A stretch of DNA of 64,000 nucleotides from positions 2,808,501-2,872,500 of the forward strand of contig NZ_JAPFCC010000001.1 of NCBI RefSeq assembly GCF_025562715.2, written 5' to 3'. How positions within the stretch are numbered: the stretch's first letter is position 1; each line of letters begins with the position of its first letter. Shown piece by piece: positions 34,475 to 43,720 of the stretch. The notes beneath the pieces were generated by a model, which made no database searches, had not been told where the DNA came from, and worked only from the letters and a program-made list of their open reading frames with translations. The stretch is from Endozoicomonas gorgoniicola. GTDB lineage: Bacteria; Pseudomonadota; Gammaproteobacteria; Pseudomonadales; Endozoicomonadaceae. A program made the translations under genes and the position numbers.

Positions 34475-36190
34475 ATGCGCACAAGTCAGTCCTTGATGGC
34501 CACCCTCAAGGAAACCCCGTCTGATGCCGTCGTTATCAGCCATCAGCTGATGCTGCGAGCAGGCATGATCCGCAAACTGGCATCCGGCCTGTACACCTGG
34601 ATGCCCATGGGTCTGAAAGTACTTCGTAAGGTCGAGCGAATCGTTCGCGAAGAAATGGATCGCTCCGGCGCCCAGGAAGTACTGATGCCAGCGGTTCAGC
34701 CCGCCGAACTGTGGCAGGAAACCGGTCGCTGGGAACAGTACGGCCAGGAACTGCTGCGTTTAAAGGATCGTCATCAGCGTGACTTCGTTATCGGACCGAC
34801 TCACGAAGAAGTCATCACCGATATGGTTCGTGACGAAATCAGCAGCTACAAGCAGTTGCCTGCCAACCTGTACCAGATTCAAACCAAGTTCCGTGACGAA
34901 ATCCGTCCGCGCTTTGGTCTGATGCGTGGTCGTGAGTTCATTATGAAAGACGCGTACTCCTTCCATAAGGATCAGGAGTGCCTGAACGCCGAATACCAGA
35001 ACATGCACGACACCTATTTCCGCATTTTCGAGCGTCTGGGTCTTAACTTCCGTGCCGTAGAGGCAGACACCGGTTCCATTGGCGGTAACGCTTCCCACGA
35101 AATCCATGTACTGGCTGAATCCGGTGAAGACGCCATCGTTTTCTGCGAAGAAAGCAATTACGCCGCCAACATTGAAAAGGCTGAAGCCGTAGCCCCTGCC
35201 CACGACCGCGCTGCCCCTGCGGCAGACATGGAACTGGTTGATACGCCAGATGCAAAAACCATCGCAGCCCTGGTTGAACAGTTCAACCTGCCCGTTGAAA
35301 AAACCGTTAAAACGCTGATCGTTGCCGCCAGTGAAGAAGCAGAGTCTGACTTTGTTGCCCTGCTGGTTCGTGGCGACCACGAGCTGAATGAAATCAAGGC
35401 AGAGCATCTGCCAGACATTGCCGAACCACTGCGTTTTGCCACTGACGAAGAAATCAGGGACATCATGGGAGCTGGTCCAGGCTCTCTGGGGCCGGTTGGT
35501 ATCAATATTCCATGCATTGTTGACCGCAGTGTTGCCGTTATGTCCGATTTTGGCGCAGGTGCCAACATCGAAGGCAAGCACTACTTCAACATCAACTGGG
35601 AGCGTGACGCCCGGTTTGACCGTGTTGAAGACCTGCGCAACGTGGTAGAAGGCGATCGAAGCCCATGTGGCAAAGGCAAGCTGATCATGAAGCGCGGTAT
35701 CGAAGTAGGACACATTTTCCAGCTTGGCACCAAATACTCCGAAGCGATGGGCGCCAAGGTTCTGGATGAAAATGGTAAGGCTGTTACCATGCTCATGGGC
35801 TGTTACGGTCTGGGTGTCTCCCGCGTGGTAGCCGCAGCAATCGAGCAGAACCACGACGACCGTGGCATTATCTGGCCGGAAAGCATTGCACCTTTCCAGA
35901 TTGCTATCGTCGGTCTGAAGATGGAGAAATCTGAAGCCGTTCGCGAAGCCGCCGAAAAGCTCTACAAGGAACTGACGGAAGCAGGTTATGACGTTCTGCT
36001 GGATGACCGCAAAGCCAGTCCGGGTGTTAAGTTTGCTGATATGGAACTAATTGGCATTCCACACCGTGTCGTACTGAGTGATCGCGGGCTGTCCAATGGT
36101 CAGGTAGAATATAAATACCGCAGTGCTTCTGACCGGGAAGACGTGGCTCTCAGTGACATCACTCAAATGCTTAAAGACAGACTGGGTTAA
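34475..36190 (+). CDS. proS: Prolyl-tRNA synthetase
   Basis: 571 residues, the prokaryote-type length including the editing (INS) domain. It starts MRTSQSLMATLKETPSDAVVISHQLMLRAGMIRKLASGLY. Class II motifs: QTKFRDEIRPRFGLMRGREFIMKDAYSFH (motif 2) and MGCYGLGVSRVVAA (motif 3). The editing domain occupies about 220-400 and the anticodon-binding domain the C terminus (PFQIAIVGLKM..KASPGVKFADMELIGIPHRVVLSDR). AGAGGA lies upstream of the ATG. It attaches proline to tRNA-Pro. A fragment of an IS end lies just upstream and a decayed duplicate just downstream. Confidence 0.98.
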   Translation: MRTSQSLMATLKETPSDAVVISHQLMLRAGMIRKLASGLYTWMPMGLKVLRKVERIVREEMDRSGAQEVLMPAVQPAELWQETGRWEQYGQELLRLKDRHQRDFVIGPTHEEVITDMVRDEISSYKQLPANLYQIQTKFRDEIRPRFGLMRGREFIMKDAYSFHKDQECLNAEYQNMHDTYFRIFERLGLNFRAVEADTGSIGGNASHEIHVLAESGEDAIVFCEESNYAANIEKAEAVAPAHDRAAPAADMELVDTPDAKTIAALVEQFNLPVEKTVKTLIVAASEEAESDFVALLVRGDHELNEIKAEHLPDIAEPLRFATDEEIRDIMGAGPGSLGPVGINIPCIVDRSVAVMSDFGAGANIEGKHYFNINWERDARFDRVEDLRNVVEGDRSPCGKGKLIMKRGIEVGHIFQLGTKYSEAMGAKVLDENGKAVTMLMGCYGLGVSRVVAAAIEQNHDDRGIIWPESIAPFQIAIVGLKMEKSEAVREAAEKLYKELTEAGYDVLLDDRKASPGVKFADMELIGIPHRVVLSDRGLSNGQVEYKYRSASDREDVALSDITQMLKDRLG

Positions 36191-36305
36191 GATAACCCTT
36201 ACCAGAAGTCTGCTCATCGTTGCCCTGCTGCTTCCGGCTCTAGCCGGGTTGCAGCGGCGGCACGCCCCTCTGCTGAAAGAACCCTTAAACAAAATAATTA
36301 CTTAA
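36186..36305 (+). pseudogene. Decayed duplicate of the lytic transglycosylase N terminus
   Basis: Overlapping the end of proS, the frame ITLTRSLLIVALLLPALAGLQRR closely matches the signal peptide of the transglycosylase at 36538 (HLTRYLLITALLLPAFAGAQQR), and the DNA is similar over roughly 100 bp before a stop. The intact gene is preceded by LSDIT codons like those at the end of proS. This looks like a tandem duplication in which the first copy decayed. The rest of 36306-36537 has no ORF. Confidence 0.6.
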
Positions 36306-36537
36306 TCATTTATGGAGTCTCAGACAACGACAAGGCCATTCACAACCTGAAAAATCCAATCGACTGGACGCCAAAAATTAAAGCGACAGACTTTTACCAC
36401 ATCAACAATTAACAGAAGACAAATCTGAAGCCGCTCACAAAATCGCCGAAAACTTTACAGACAGGTAACTGACGAAGCGACGCGCTACGACGCTCTGCCT
36501 GTTGATGTAACACCAAACCAGGAATACGAGACCCTTA

Positions 36538-37113
36538 GTGACATTACTTAGCCATCTCACCAGATACCTGCTTATTACTGCCCTGTTACTCCCTGCCTTT
36601 GCCGGGGCGCAACAGCGGAATGACCCTTCGCTTATCCAGTCGTTGCAGGACAACCTGCATCACGCCGACGGTTTTTCCGACCATTTCGAAACGGAAGTCT
36701 GGTTGCTGGATATGTCCCAGCGTATGCGCCCCTTTATTGAAGACCCCGAACAACGAATCCAGCTTTTACAGATAGTTCATAGGGAAGCATTACGCACCAA
36801 TCTGCCACCAGAACTGGTTCTGGCACTTATCCATACCGAATCGTCCTTTGACCGTTTTGCCGTTTCTTCCGCTGGTGCCCAGGGTTTAATGCAGGTTATG
36901 CCTTTCTGGAAAAGTGTGATTGGTCGTCCGGATGATAACTTGACGGATATCGAAACCAACCTCCGCTATGGCAGTGCTATTTTAAGTCACTATCTGGAGC
37001 GGGAGTCTGGCAACCTTACCCGGGCTCTGGCACGTTACAATGGCAGCCCTGGTCAAACCTGGTACCCGGAAAGAGTTTACAAAAACTGGACGAAGCATTG
37101 GAAAAATGACTAA
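36538..37113 (+). CDS. Lytic transglycosylase (SLT domain), exported
   Basis: 191 residues with a GTG start and a signal peptide ending AFAGAQQR. The SLT catalytic domain carries HTESSFDRFAVSSAGAQGLMQVMPFW (Glu in ESSF is the catalytic residue) and RYGSAILSHYLERESGNLTRALARYNGSPGQTWYPERV. It cleaves peptidoglycan glycan strands in the periplasm. It is smaller than Slt70 and close to the short MltE/EtgA-like enzymes. It ends 8 bp before the convergent acylphosphatase gene. Confidence 0.88.
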   Translation: MTLLSHLTRYLLITALLLPAFAGAQQRNDPSLIQSLQDNLHHADGFSDHFETEVWLLDMSQRMRPFIEDPEQRIQLLQIVHREALRTNLPPELVLALIHTESSFDRFAVSSAGAQGLMQVMPFWKSVIGRPDDNLTDIETNLRYGSAILSHYLERESGNLTRALARYNGSPGQTWYPERVYKNWTKHWKND

Positions 37114-37121
37114 CGCGTGGC

Positions 37122-37394
37122 CTATCCGGTCGTAAAGGTTTCAAACGCCTGCCAGGGCTCATCCGATACGTTCACTGACTCGACCTGAGCCATCGGAGGT
37201 CCTTCGTGAAGCCAGTCTGCCAGTTCTGACAGCGCGGATTCCTCACCACACATCAGAACTTCTACCCGCCCATCAGCCAGATTTTTTGCCCAACCAGAAA
37301 TTCCCAGTTCCTGAGCCTTTCGCTGGGTTGAACCACGGTACCAGACTCCCTGAACCCTGCCTTTAACCAGCGCACGTTTACAAACTTTAGCCAT
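37122..37394 (-). CDS. acyP: Acylphosphatase
   Basis: 90 residues, standard size. Catalytic motifs VKGRVQGVWYRGSTQRKAQEL (Arg of VQGVWYR) and GWAKNLADGRVEV (Asn) are both intact. It hydrolyses acyl phosphates to carboxylate and phosphate in the cytoplasm. It overlaps the upstream TlpA-like gene by 8 bp, so the two are co-transcribed. Confidence 0.95.
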   Translation of the reverse strand: MAKVCKRALVKGRVQGVWYRGSTQRKAQELGISGWAKNLADGRVEVLMCGEESALSELADWLHEGPPMAQVESVNVSDEPWQAFETFTTG

Positions 37395-37866
37395 CCGCTG
37401 TCACCTTTTTCTGTTGTTTGCGAATTGCCTGCTCAATAGTATTTTGTGTCTGGGGACCATACAAGGTTTCAACCAGCTCACCCTGAGGACTAACAATAAA
37501 GGTGGCGGGTAAAACCTGTGGTGTCTGAGTTTTCAGGCGCTCGAGCGGACTACTGGTCAACACGGGAAAACCAATGTCGAGTTTGGCGATTTTGTTATCC
37601 AGCTCAGCCCCCTGACTGTTGTCAAAGTCGTAACCCAGAACCCGGATGGCGTCTGACAAATAAACGGCGTTCAGCTCCGGTATTTCTTCCCGACAGGGGT
37701 CACACCACTCTGCCCAGACATTCAGTGCCAACCAGCGTCCCTGCCCATCACTGAGACTGATCCTTTTACCGACACTGTCTGTAAATTCAGGCTGACTACA
37801 GGAGGACAGCAGTGCCACCAGAACCACCAGCAGAGGCATAGTCACCGGAGAAATAAATCTGAGCAT
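37387..37866 (-). CDS. TlpA/ResA-like thioredoxin lipoprotein
   Basis: 159 residues. A lipoprotein signal (VVLVALLSSCSQ) precedes a thioredoxin fold with LNVWAEWCDPCREEIPEL (CxxC active site), LGYDFDNSQG and LPATFIVSPQGELVETLYG. It would sit in the periplasm attached to a membrane and act as a thiol-disulfide reductase or in redox maintenance. The partner is not evident from the context. Confidence 0.88.
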   Translation of the reverse strand: MLRFISPVTMPLLVVLVALLSSCSQPEFTDSVGKRISLSDGQGRWLALNVWAEWCDPCREEIPELNAVYLSDAIRVLGYDFDNSQGAELDNKIAKLDIGFPVLTSSPLERLKTQTPQVLPATFIVSPQGELVETLYGPQTQNTIEQAIRKQQKKVTADG

Positions 37867-37956
37867 TTGCAGTCACCTGAGCATTAGACCGGATTCCAGT
37901 GTAGCAGGAGAACCTTACCAGCTGGAACACGGTTTTTTGCTCAACTGAAACAGGCT

Positions 37957-39144
37957 CTACCCGATGCTTACTTTAACATGGGCAGCGATGTTACGGGCTT
38001 TTCTACAGGCATCTTCAGTATTCTCCCCCAACGCCAGGGCAACCCCCATACGACGAGCGCCATTTATTTCCGGTTTGCCAAACAGACGTAAATCGGTTTC
38101 CGGCTCCGACAGTGCTGCCTCTAAATTGCTGAACATAATCCGGGAGGAGTTGCCAGATGGCTTAATGACTGCCGACGCAGCTGCTTTGGATTGATGTATA
38201 TGATTCACAGGCAACCCGAGAATAGCACGGGCATGGAGTGCAAATTCACTGAAGTTCTGCGAAATCAGGGTCACCATGCCCGTATCGTGAGGGCGTGGAG
38301 ACACTTCGTTAAACAGGACTTCATCCCCTTTAACAAAGAGTTCAACACCAAACACACCATACCCGCCAAGCGCACCGGTAATCGCACCAGCCACCAACTC
38401 AGCCTGCTGCAATGCCAGATCAGACATTCTCTGCGGTTGCCAGGATTCCACATAATCTCCCCCTTCCTGGCGATGACCTATCGGTGCACAAAAGTAAGTC
38501 CCCTGGCGGGAGCGAACCGTCAGCAAGGTGATTTCATAATCAAAATCCACAAAGCCTTCAACAATGACCCGTGTCTTACCTGCACGACCGCCTTCCACGG
38601 CGTAATCCCAGGCAGAGGTAATATCGCCATTCGACTTCAGTACACTCTGGCCTTTCCCGGAAGAACTCATTACCGGTTTAACCACACAAGGAAAACCAAT
38701 TTGTTCAACCGCATCACGCAGTGCCTGTTCCGATTCAGCAAAGGAAAATGGTGAAGTTGGCAGTCGCAACTCTTCCGCAGCCAATCTGCGAATCCCTTCC
38801 CGATCCATAGTAAGCTGGGTTGCGCGCGCACAGGGTACGACAGTAGCCATACCTTCACGTTCAATATCCACCAGTACATCGGTAGCAATGGCTTCGATTT
38901 CCGGCACAATATAGTCCGGGTGCTCCACAGCAATCAGCGTCCTGAGCGCATCAGCATCCAGCATATCGATAACATAGCGACGATGAGCCACCTGCATGGC
39001 GGGCGCATTGTCATAGCGATCAACAGCAATCACTTCCACCCCAAGTCGTTGCAACTCGATAACAAGCTCTTTTCCGAGTTCACCAGAACCCAGCAGTAAC
39101 ACCTTCGTTGCAGAAACAGACCCCGGGGTACCAATGGCTACCAT
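37957..39144 (-). CDS. purT: Formate-dependent phosphoribosylglycinamide formyltransferase
   Basis: 395 residues from the ATG at 39144, with GGAGAG about 9 bp upstream; the longer frame adds 44 non-conserved residues. ATP-grasp enzyme with KVLLLGSGELGKELVIELQRLGVEVIAVDRY at the N terminus, PCVVKPVMSSSGKGQSV in the ATP site and LFNEVSPRPHDTGMVTL near the metal site. It formylates GAR in purine synthesis using formate and ATP. The folate-dependent isoenzyme gene purN is also present at 51914. Confidence 0.96.
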   Translation of the reverse strand: MVAIGTPGSVSATKVLLLGSGELGKELVIELQRLGVEVIAVDRYDNAPAMQVAHRRYVIDMLDADALRTLIAVEHPDYIVPEIEAIATDVLVDIEREGMATVVPCARATQLTMDREGIRRLAAEELRLPTSPFSFAESEQALRDAVEQIGFPCVVKPVMSSSGKGQSVLKSNGDITSAWDYAVEGGRAGKTRVIVEGFVDFDYEITLLTVRSRQGTYFCAPIGHRQEGGDYVESWQPQRMSDLALQQAELVAGAITGALGGYGVFGVELFVKGDEVLFNEVSPRPHDTGMVTLISQNFSEFALHARAILGLPVNHIHQSKAAASAVIKPSGNSSRIMFSNLEAALSEPETDLRLFGKPEINGARRMGVALALGENTEDACRKARNIAAHVKVSIG

Positions 39145-39448
39145 AAAAAAGCTCTCCGTAAAGGGCGATAGTGAGAAACGACAATAGTGAGACAGGACGA
39201 TCATGAGAACGAAAGCCGTGCTGTGATCATACCGGCGAATGGTTGCACTTACAGCAGTCAAAACTACTGATTGCATGTTCGTCTTTTTTGAGCATCAATT
39301 ACAAAACCCAATGATCTGTCTTTATGACTGCAGGACCCACTGCAGGATCCGGAAAAACAGAAACAGACAGTCGCCTAATAGAGCGCAGGCGAATAACCTT
39401 GCCCGAACGATCAGGTTTCTATTAGAGCCACAAGATACACGACACTTA
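39145..39448. other. Intergenic region between purT and the kinase-OTU gene
   Basis: About 300 bp. It holds the purT leader and a short direct repeat (CTGCAGGA... twice around 39331-39353) but no terminator or gene that I can support. Confidence 0.35.
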
Positions 39449-42280
39449 TCACTGGGATTCATAACGAACACAGCCAGCACCGCTGTTCGGTCCTGTCTGG
39501 TTATGGTTAATATCACAGAAGTCGTAATCATTGGCCTCCGTAGGAGCCTCACGGACTACGCCGTAATAATAATGCCCAGCACCAGCGGACTCTCCATAGG
39601 CACCATTTTGTATCAGTGTAATGGTATGGGTGACCTCGGGCGGAGGGGGTACAAACGTCTGACTCTGCGGAAGTTGCAGATAGTAGCTCAGCAACGGAGT
39701 CTGTTGCCACAACGTCTGGTCGTATACCTGCATGGCTTCGTCAAGCCCGTTCACATGATGGGGAGCATAAACGTTAACATCAATACCCAGCAGCGGTAAC
39801 AGAGCCAGGAGCCCCGGCTCGAGCCAGCCATTGGGATCTGTACTGCCATTATCAGGCAGGCTATCCATCTGCCCGGTGCCAATACCTGTCAGGCTGGCAA
39901 ACTCCATCCTCAGCAATGAGTAAAGCTGGATGGCCTCGTGCCGGGGTAAATCAAACTGCTCAGGGTGATTACGAATCTCATCAAACAGTCGAACCATGCC
40001 CCTGAACCGTCGAACCAGTTCCTCACGGATACCCTGGTGCGTTCTCTCACTCCCAGTGACAGCATTAATGGCGCCAGCAATGGCAGCAGGGAGGCAGTTG
40101 CCATCCGGCTCAACATACTCAACATCCATTCTGTGCCGGAGTCGTTCACGTATCTGCTGATAGGTATTATCGGTTTTTTTCTTATAGTGTCTGATCAAAA
40201 CCTGGGCTTCACGACTGGCTTTGAGAAATGGCTGAAAGTAGTCGTGTTCCTGCATCATATTAAGCAGAGTAAAGAACTCTTTAGGTTTTGTCGGATCCAT
40301 TGCCAGCAGTTCTGCAATGAAATTAAGAACCGGCTCAGGAATGGTTTTCACCTGGTATTTTGACTTCGAGTATTTCCTGGCCCACAGCTTTTTCAGGTTT
40401 TTGCTGATAATGCCAGGCTGATGCCCCGCCCCGCGGCTGATTGCGCCGTAAATAACATCCCTGTATTTCATATGTTGTTGAAACTTTTCGTAATTACGGG
40501 CCGCCTCCTCTGGTGAATGGTCTTCTTCGATGGGGGCAAAATTACGAACTTCATCAGCCAGGAGGTACTCTCCTGTGGCGATTACAAATAAACTCATGGC
40601 CAGTAACTCCCAGTCCATTCCCATTGGGCTGTAGTTTTGGCGGTTATAGAATGCGCTGCTCGTATGCTGGCCGAGCATAATTGCTGTGCCGACAATGGAT
40701 GTAGTCATATCATTCGGCGTCTGCATTTCGCGCATACAGCCCAGGTCAGTCAGGTGTGCACGAAAAGTTTTTTTTTCTTTATCATAAGACACCAGGTAAT
40801 TAGAGGGCTTAATGTCCCTGTGTGTTACCTGCTGAGCGTGAGCCAGGGCGACAGAAAAAACCACTTCACTGATAATAGTTTGCAGGTTCTCCTGGACTTC
40901 GGGGAAACGGGTATCGATCAAATCTTGCAGATCCCCTTCAGGGTAGAGTTTCATGACCTGATATATAGTGCGTCCGTCTGACCACTGGGACTCAGGCTTA
41001 ACAATGTATTCGCTGTTCAGTTTGTTGTGATCCAGAATCGACTGTAACCGGGCAATGGACTTCAGGCTGCCTCCCGCGAAAAGGTTGATCTCCTTCATCG
41101 CCCATTCGTTACCCTGGTCGTCTATTACCTTAACAACCGCTCCCTCTCCTCCTTTACCCAGAAACCCCCGGTCAATTCGCTGATAACGCCTGCCAGTGCG
41201 TGGATTCTTATAATCCCACCTGCGGTCCACGCTGGCTGCTAACTCGCTGACCAGGTCTTCATCCTCTACGATTCTTTCAACGCCTTCCTGAACTTGATCG
41301 AGAGAGCCGGATAAAAGCGCCAGAATCTGATTCCCCTGCTGCTGGGAGACGTTCCCAAGATAAGGCAGTAAGTGTCCCCAGGCAGCTACTCGCCTGTCAC
41401 CCGAGCCAGAAACAGAACTGACTCTCTGTAACAAAACAGCCAGGCTCACTGCAGGATTTTCAGACAGTACAATCTGTTTCAGTTCTTTGTGACACTTAAT
41501 AAGAGCCATCAATACCGTCAGGGCACTTTGTCGGAAACCGTCTTCATACAACAGGTGTTGAAATAAATATTCACCAACACCGGCAAAATCCGTGCGTGCC
41601 ATGTAACGCGTGTGCAGTTCCAGCAATAGCATCTGCTGCGGTGGCGCAACGCCATTTAAATAGTTCTGCAAACGGCTGTCGGGAGTCTGCGATGACGCCA
41701 GACGCCGAACCGTCAACCTGTTCTCATTAAGGCCTGCCATATAGAGTTCGGAAGCAGAAACACTTCCGGTATTATTCACGTGAAGAATCGCGATGCCCTG
41801 ACTCCCCGACGAACCAGAGTGGGAGGACCCTTCCCCTCCTAACCAGGCCAGCTGTACGTTCAGCCTCCGTATATAGCTGTTTTCCAGTAAGAACTGTAAA
41901 GGCTCTCTGTCGCTATTTATTCTGGAGACGGCGAGGCAGACAGGTACAGGTCTGTTGGTAAAACCGATACGTACGTTGGCACTGTTTTCGCTCACCCTGG
42001 GAAGAACAGTGTAACCATCCCCGGATAGCCCGGTATCAAGGTTCAATTCAGAAAGGATACGAAATGGAGCATTAAAAAACAGAGTAATGCTGACCTGGTC
42101 CAGAGCCGTTAAGCCGGCGTTACTTCGGGTGGGTAAAAAGCAAATCAGCTGCTGGGGATCATCCTGCTGATTTTTCCCCAGGTAGCCACCGAACACCAGG
42201 TCATTTAACGTCAGCAGGGATAAAATAATGAATACAAGCCGGTATTGAGTCTTGCTCCAGCCTAAACATCTCATCGTCAT
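39449..42280 (-). CDS. Protein kinase - OTU-like cysteine protease fusion
   Basis: 943 residues. A hydrophobic N terminus (about 13-31) could be a signal peptide or anchor. Residues about 35-350 match nothing I know. A Ser/Thr-kinase domain spans about 365-670: GKGGEG glycine loop (375-380), Lys396 in WAMKEI, HRDIKPSN (487-494), and DLG (512-514) in place of DFG. An OTU-like domain follows: PDGNCLPAA with Cys729 as candidate nucleophile and GHYYYGV with His903. OTU enzymes remove ubiquitin in eukaryotes, and bacteria use them as effectors. The eukaryotic-like pairing suggests action on a host cell. It stands alone; its export route is unclear. A kinase-dead or protease-dead state cannot be excluded. 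Confidence 0.75.
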   Translation of the reverse strand: MTMRCLGWSKTQYRLVFIILSLLTLNDLVFGGYLGKNQQDDPQQLICFLPTRSNAGLTALDQVSITLFFNAPFRILSELNLDTGLSGDGYTVLPRVSENSANVRIGFTNRPVPVCLAVSRINSDREPLQFLLENSYIRRLNVQLAWLGGEGSSHSGSSGSQGIAILHVNNTGSVSASELYMAGLNENRLTVRRLASSQTPDSRLQNYLNGVAPPQQMLLLELHTRYMARTDFAGVGEYLFQHLLYEDGFRQSALTVLMALIKCHKELKQIVLSENPAVSLAVLLQRVSSVSGSGDRRVAAWGHLLPYLGNVSQQQGNQILALLSGSLDQVQEGVERIVEDEDLVSELAASVDRRWDYKNPRTGRRYQRIDRGFLGKGGEGAVVKVIDDQGNEWAMKEINLFAGGSLKSIARLQSILDHNKLNSEYIVKPESQWSDGRTIYQVMKLYPEGDLQDLIDTRFPEVQENLQTIISEVVFSVALAHAQQVTHRDIKPSNYLVSYDKEKKTFRAHLTDLGCMREMQTPNDMTTSIVGTAIMLGQHTSSAFYNRQNYSPMGMDWELLAMSLFVIATGEYLLADEVRNFAPIEEDHSPEEAARNYEKFQQHMKYRDVIYGAISRGAGHQPGIISKNLKKLWARKYSKSKYQVKTIPEPVLNFIAELLAMDPTKPKEFFTLLNMMQEHDYFQPFLKASREAQVLIRHYKKKTDNTYQQIRERLRHRMDVEYVEPDGNCLPAAIAGAINAVTGSERTHQGIREELVRRFRGMVRLFDEIRNHPEQFDLPRHEAIQLYSLLRMEFASLTGIGTGQMDSLPDNGSTDPNGWLEPGLLALLPLLGIDVNVYAPHHVNGLDEAMQVYDQTLWQQTPLLSYYLQLPQSQTFVPPPPEVTHTITLIQNGAYGESAGAGHYYYGVVREAPTEANDYDFCDINHNQTGPNSGAGCVRYESQ

Positions 42281-42380
42281 TTGTTAGTATCACAGCCATG
42301 TCTGGGCTTCTAACTATAGTTTATCTCCAGCGAATGGCTTTATTTGACAGGTGGCTGGCTGTTGACAGCCCAGCCTGACC

Positions 42381-43652
42381 TTACGTTTGTTCAGGTTTAT
42401 TATCGTAAGAACTGCACTGGTAAAGCTCATCAAGATTAATAGCAAGCGCAGCTGCCCTGATTTCATTCACATGCAGGAGCCGGTCAATCAATCCTGAAAA
42501 CCACTGCGGACGCCCCTCCCGGGTGATGCTCGCCAGAGCGCGAGCATCAGGCATGGGCCAGGGCTGTTGCTGACAGAACGAAGCAAGCTGCATCTGTCGT
42601 AAATCCTGCACCAGCACCAGTTCCCCCTGATGACTTTTACAGATTACCCCCTGCTCCTGCAACAGAACGATATAGCGTTCCCAGTCTTCCAGGGAGAGAG
42701 GCCACTCATTCTGGAACAGTTTATAGCTGACCGTTTTACCCTGACAAAACTGTTTCCGGAACATGGACAACATTACCAGAAGCCCCAGCAGGGGCGGCCA
42801 GTGTTCATCCTTTTGCTGGCCTACCGACATCGTCAGGTTACGCACCATGACTGCACCGAACAGAACAAGGTTCCAGCTCAGGTAAATCCAGACCAGAAAA
42901 ACAGGAACCGCAGCAAAGGCGCCATACACCAGTTCATACGTCGGCGTCTGAGCAATAAATTGTGCAAATACACCTTTGGCAACTTCAAGCACCGTAGCGA
43001 TGACCACCGCTCCTGTTAAAGCATACCGAAAAGGTACCTTGCGGTTAGGCACCGCCGCATAGAGCAGAGTTAACACCATGGTACTGAGCAACACCGGCAT
43101 CAATCGCAACAACGCAGATTCTGCACCGAAAAAAGCCGTCGTATCAGAAATAAATTTCAGCGAAGCCAGATAAGACGTCAGAACAAAACCCAGACCAATC
43201 AAAAAAGGGCCAAGGCTCAAAATAGCCCAATACAGCAAAAAGCCGGAAACACCACGACGTACCTTGTCCACCTGCCAGACTTTATTAATGGCTTTGTCTA
43301 CCGTTTTCAGCATCATAAAGGCAGTCACAATCAAAAACACTACACCGACCGCAGTCAGTTTGCGCGCCTGCTGGGAAAAACTGACCAGATACGTTTTTAC
43401 GGTTTCACCCGCCGTTGGTACAAAATTATGGAAGATAAAAGACTGTACCGTTTCGCCAATACCCTGAAAGCTGGGAATAGCAGACAGCAGGCTGTAAGTC
43501 ACGGTCATCAAAGGCACCACGGCAAAAAGCGTGGTATAGGTAAGGGCAGCCGCACTGTCCATGCAGCCGTTCTGAACAAATCGTTCAACCGTGGACTTAA
43601 TAAACAACAACAGTTGTTTGATGGAACGCAGGGAAATATCGGGCCTGACCAT
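42381..43652 (-). CDS. YihY/UPF0761 family inner membrane protein
   Basis: 423 residues. Six hydrophobic segments fill about residues 30-300, with the family motifs SAAALTYTTLFAVVPLMTVTYSLLSAIP and GAFAAVPVFLVWIYLSWNLVLFGAV. The cytoplasmic C-terminal part is winged-helix-like and hydrophilic. Formerly called BrkB or RNase BN; the function is unresolved. It follows the DUF4136 lipoprotein gene in the same direction. Confidence 0.93.
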   Translation of the reverse strand: MVRPDISLRSIKQLLLFIKSTVERFVQNGCMDSAAALTYTTLFAVVPLMTVTYSLLSAIPSFQGIGETVQSFIFHNFVPTAGETVKTYLVSFSQQARKLTAVGVVFLIVTAFMMLKTVDKAINKVWQVDKVRRGVSGFLLYWAILSLGPFLIGLGFVLTSYLASLKFISDTTAFFGAESALLRLMPVLLSTMVLTLLYAAVPNRKVPFRYALTGAVVIATVLEVAKGVFAQFIAQTPTYELVYGAFAAVPVFLVWIYLSWNLVLFGAVMVRNLTMSVGQQKDEHWPPLLGLLVMLSMFRKQFCQGKTVSYKLFQNEWPLSLEDWERYIVLLQEQGVICKSHQGELVLVQDLRQMQLASFCQQQPWPMPDARALASITREGRPQWFSGLIDRLLHVNEIRAAALAINLDELYQCSSYDNKPEQT

Positions 43653-43720
43653 GAGCTGCTCCTCAGCACATAAGGAGAAAAGGTAATTGTCTACCTCTAC
43701 TCCTTTATTCAGTCAGGATA

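Noticed and set aside
34760..35854. 364-codon open frame antisense to proS
   Set aside because: Same reason: shadow of proS.
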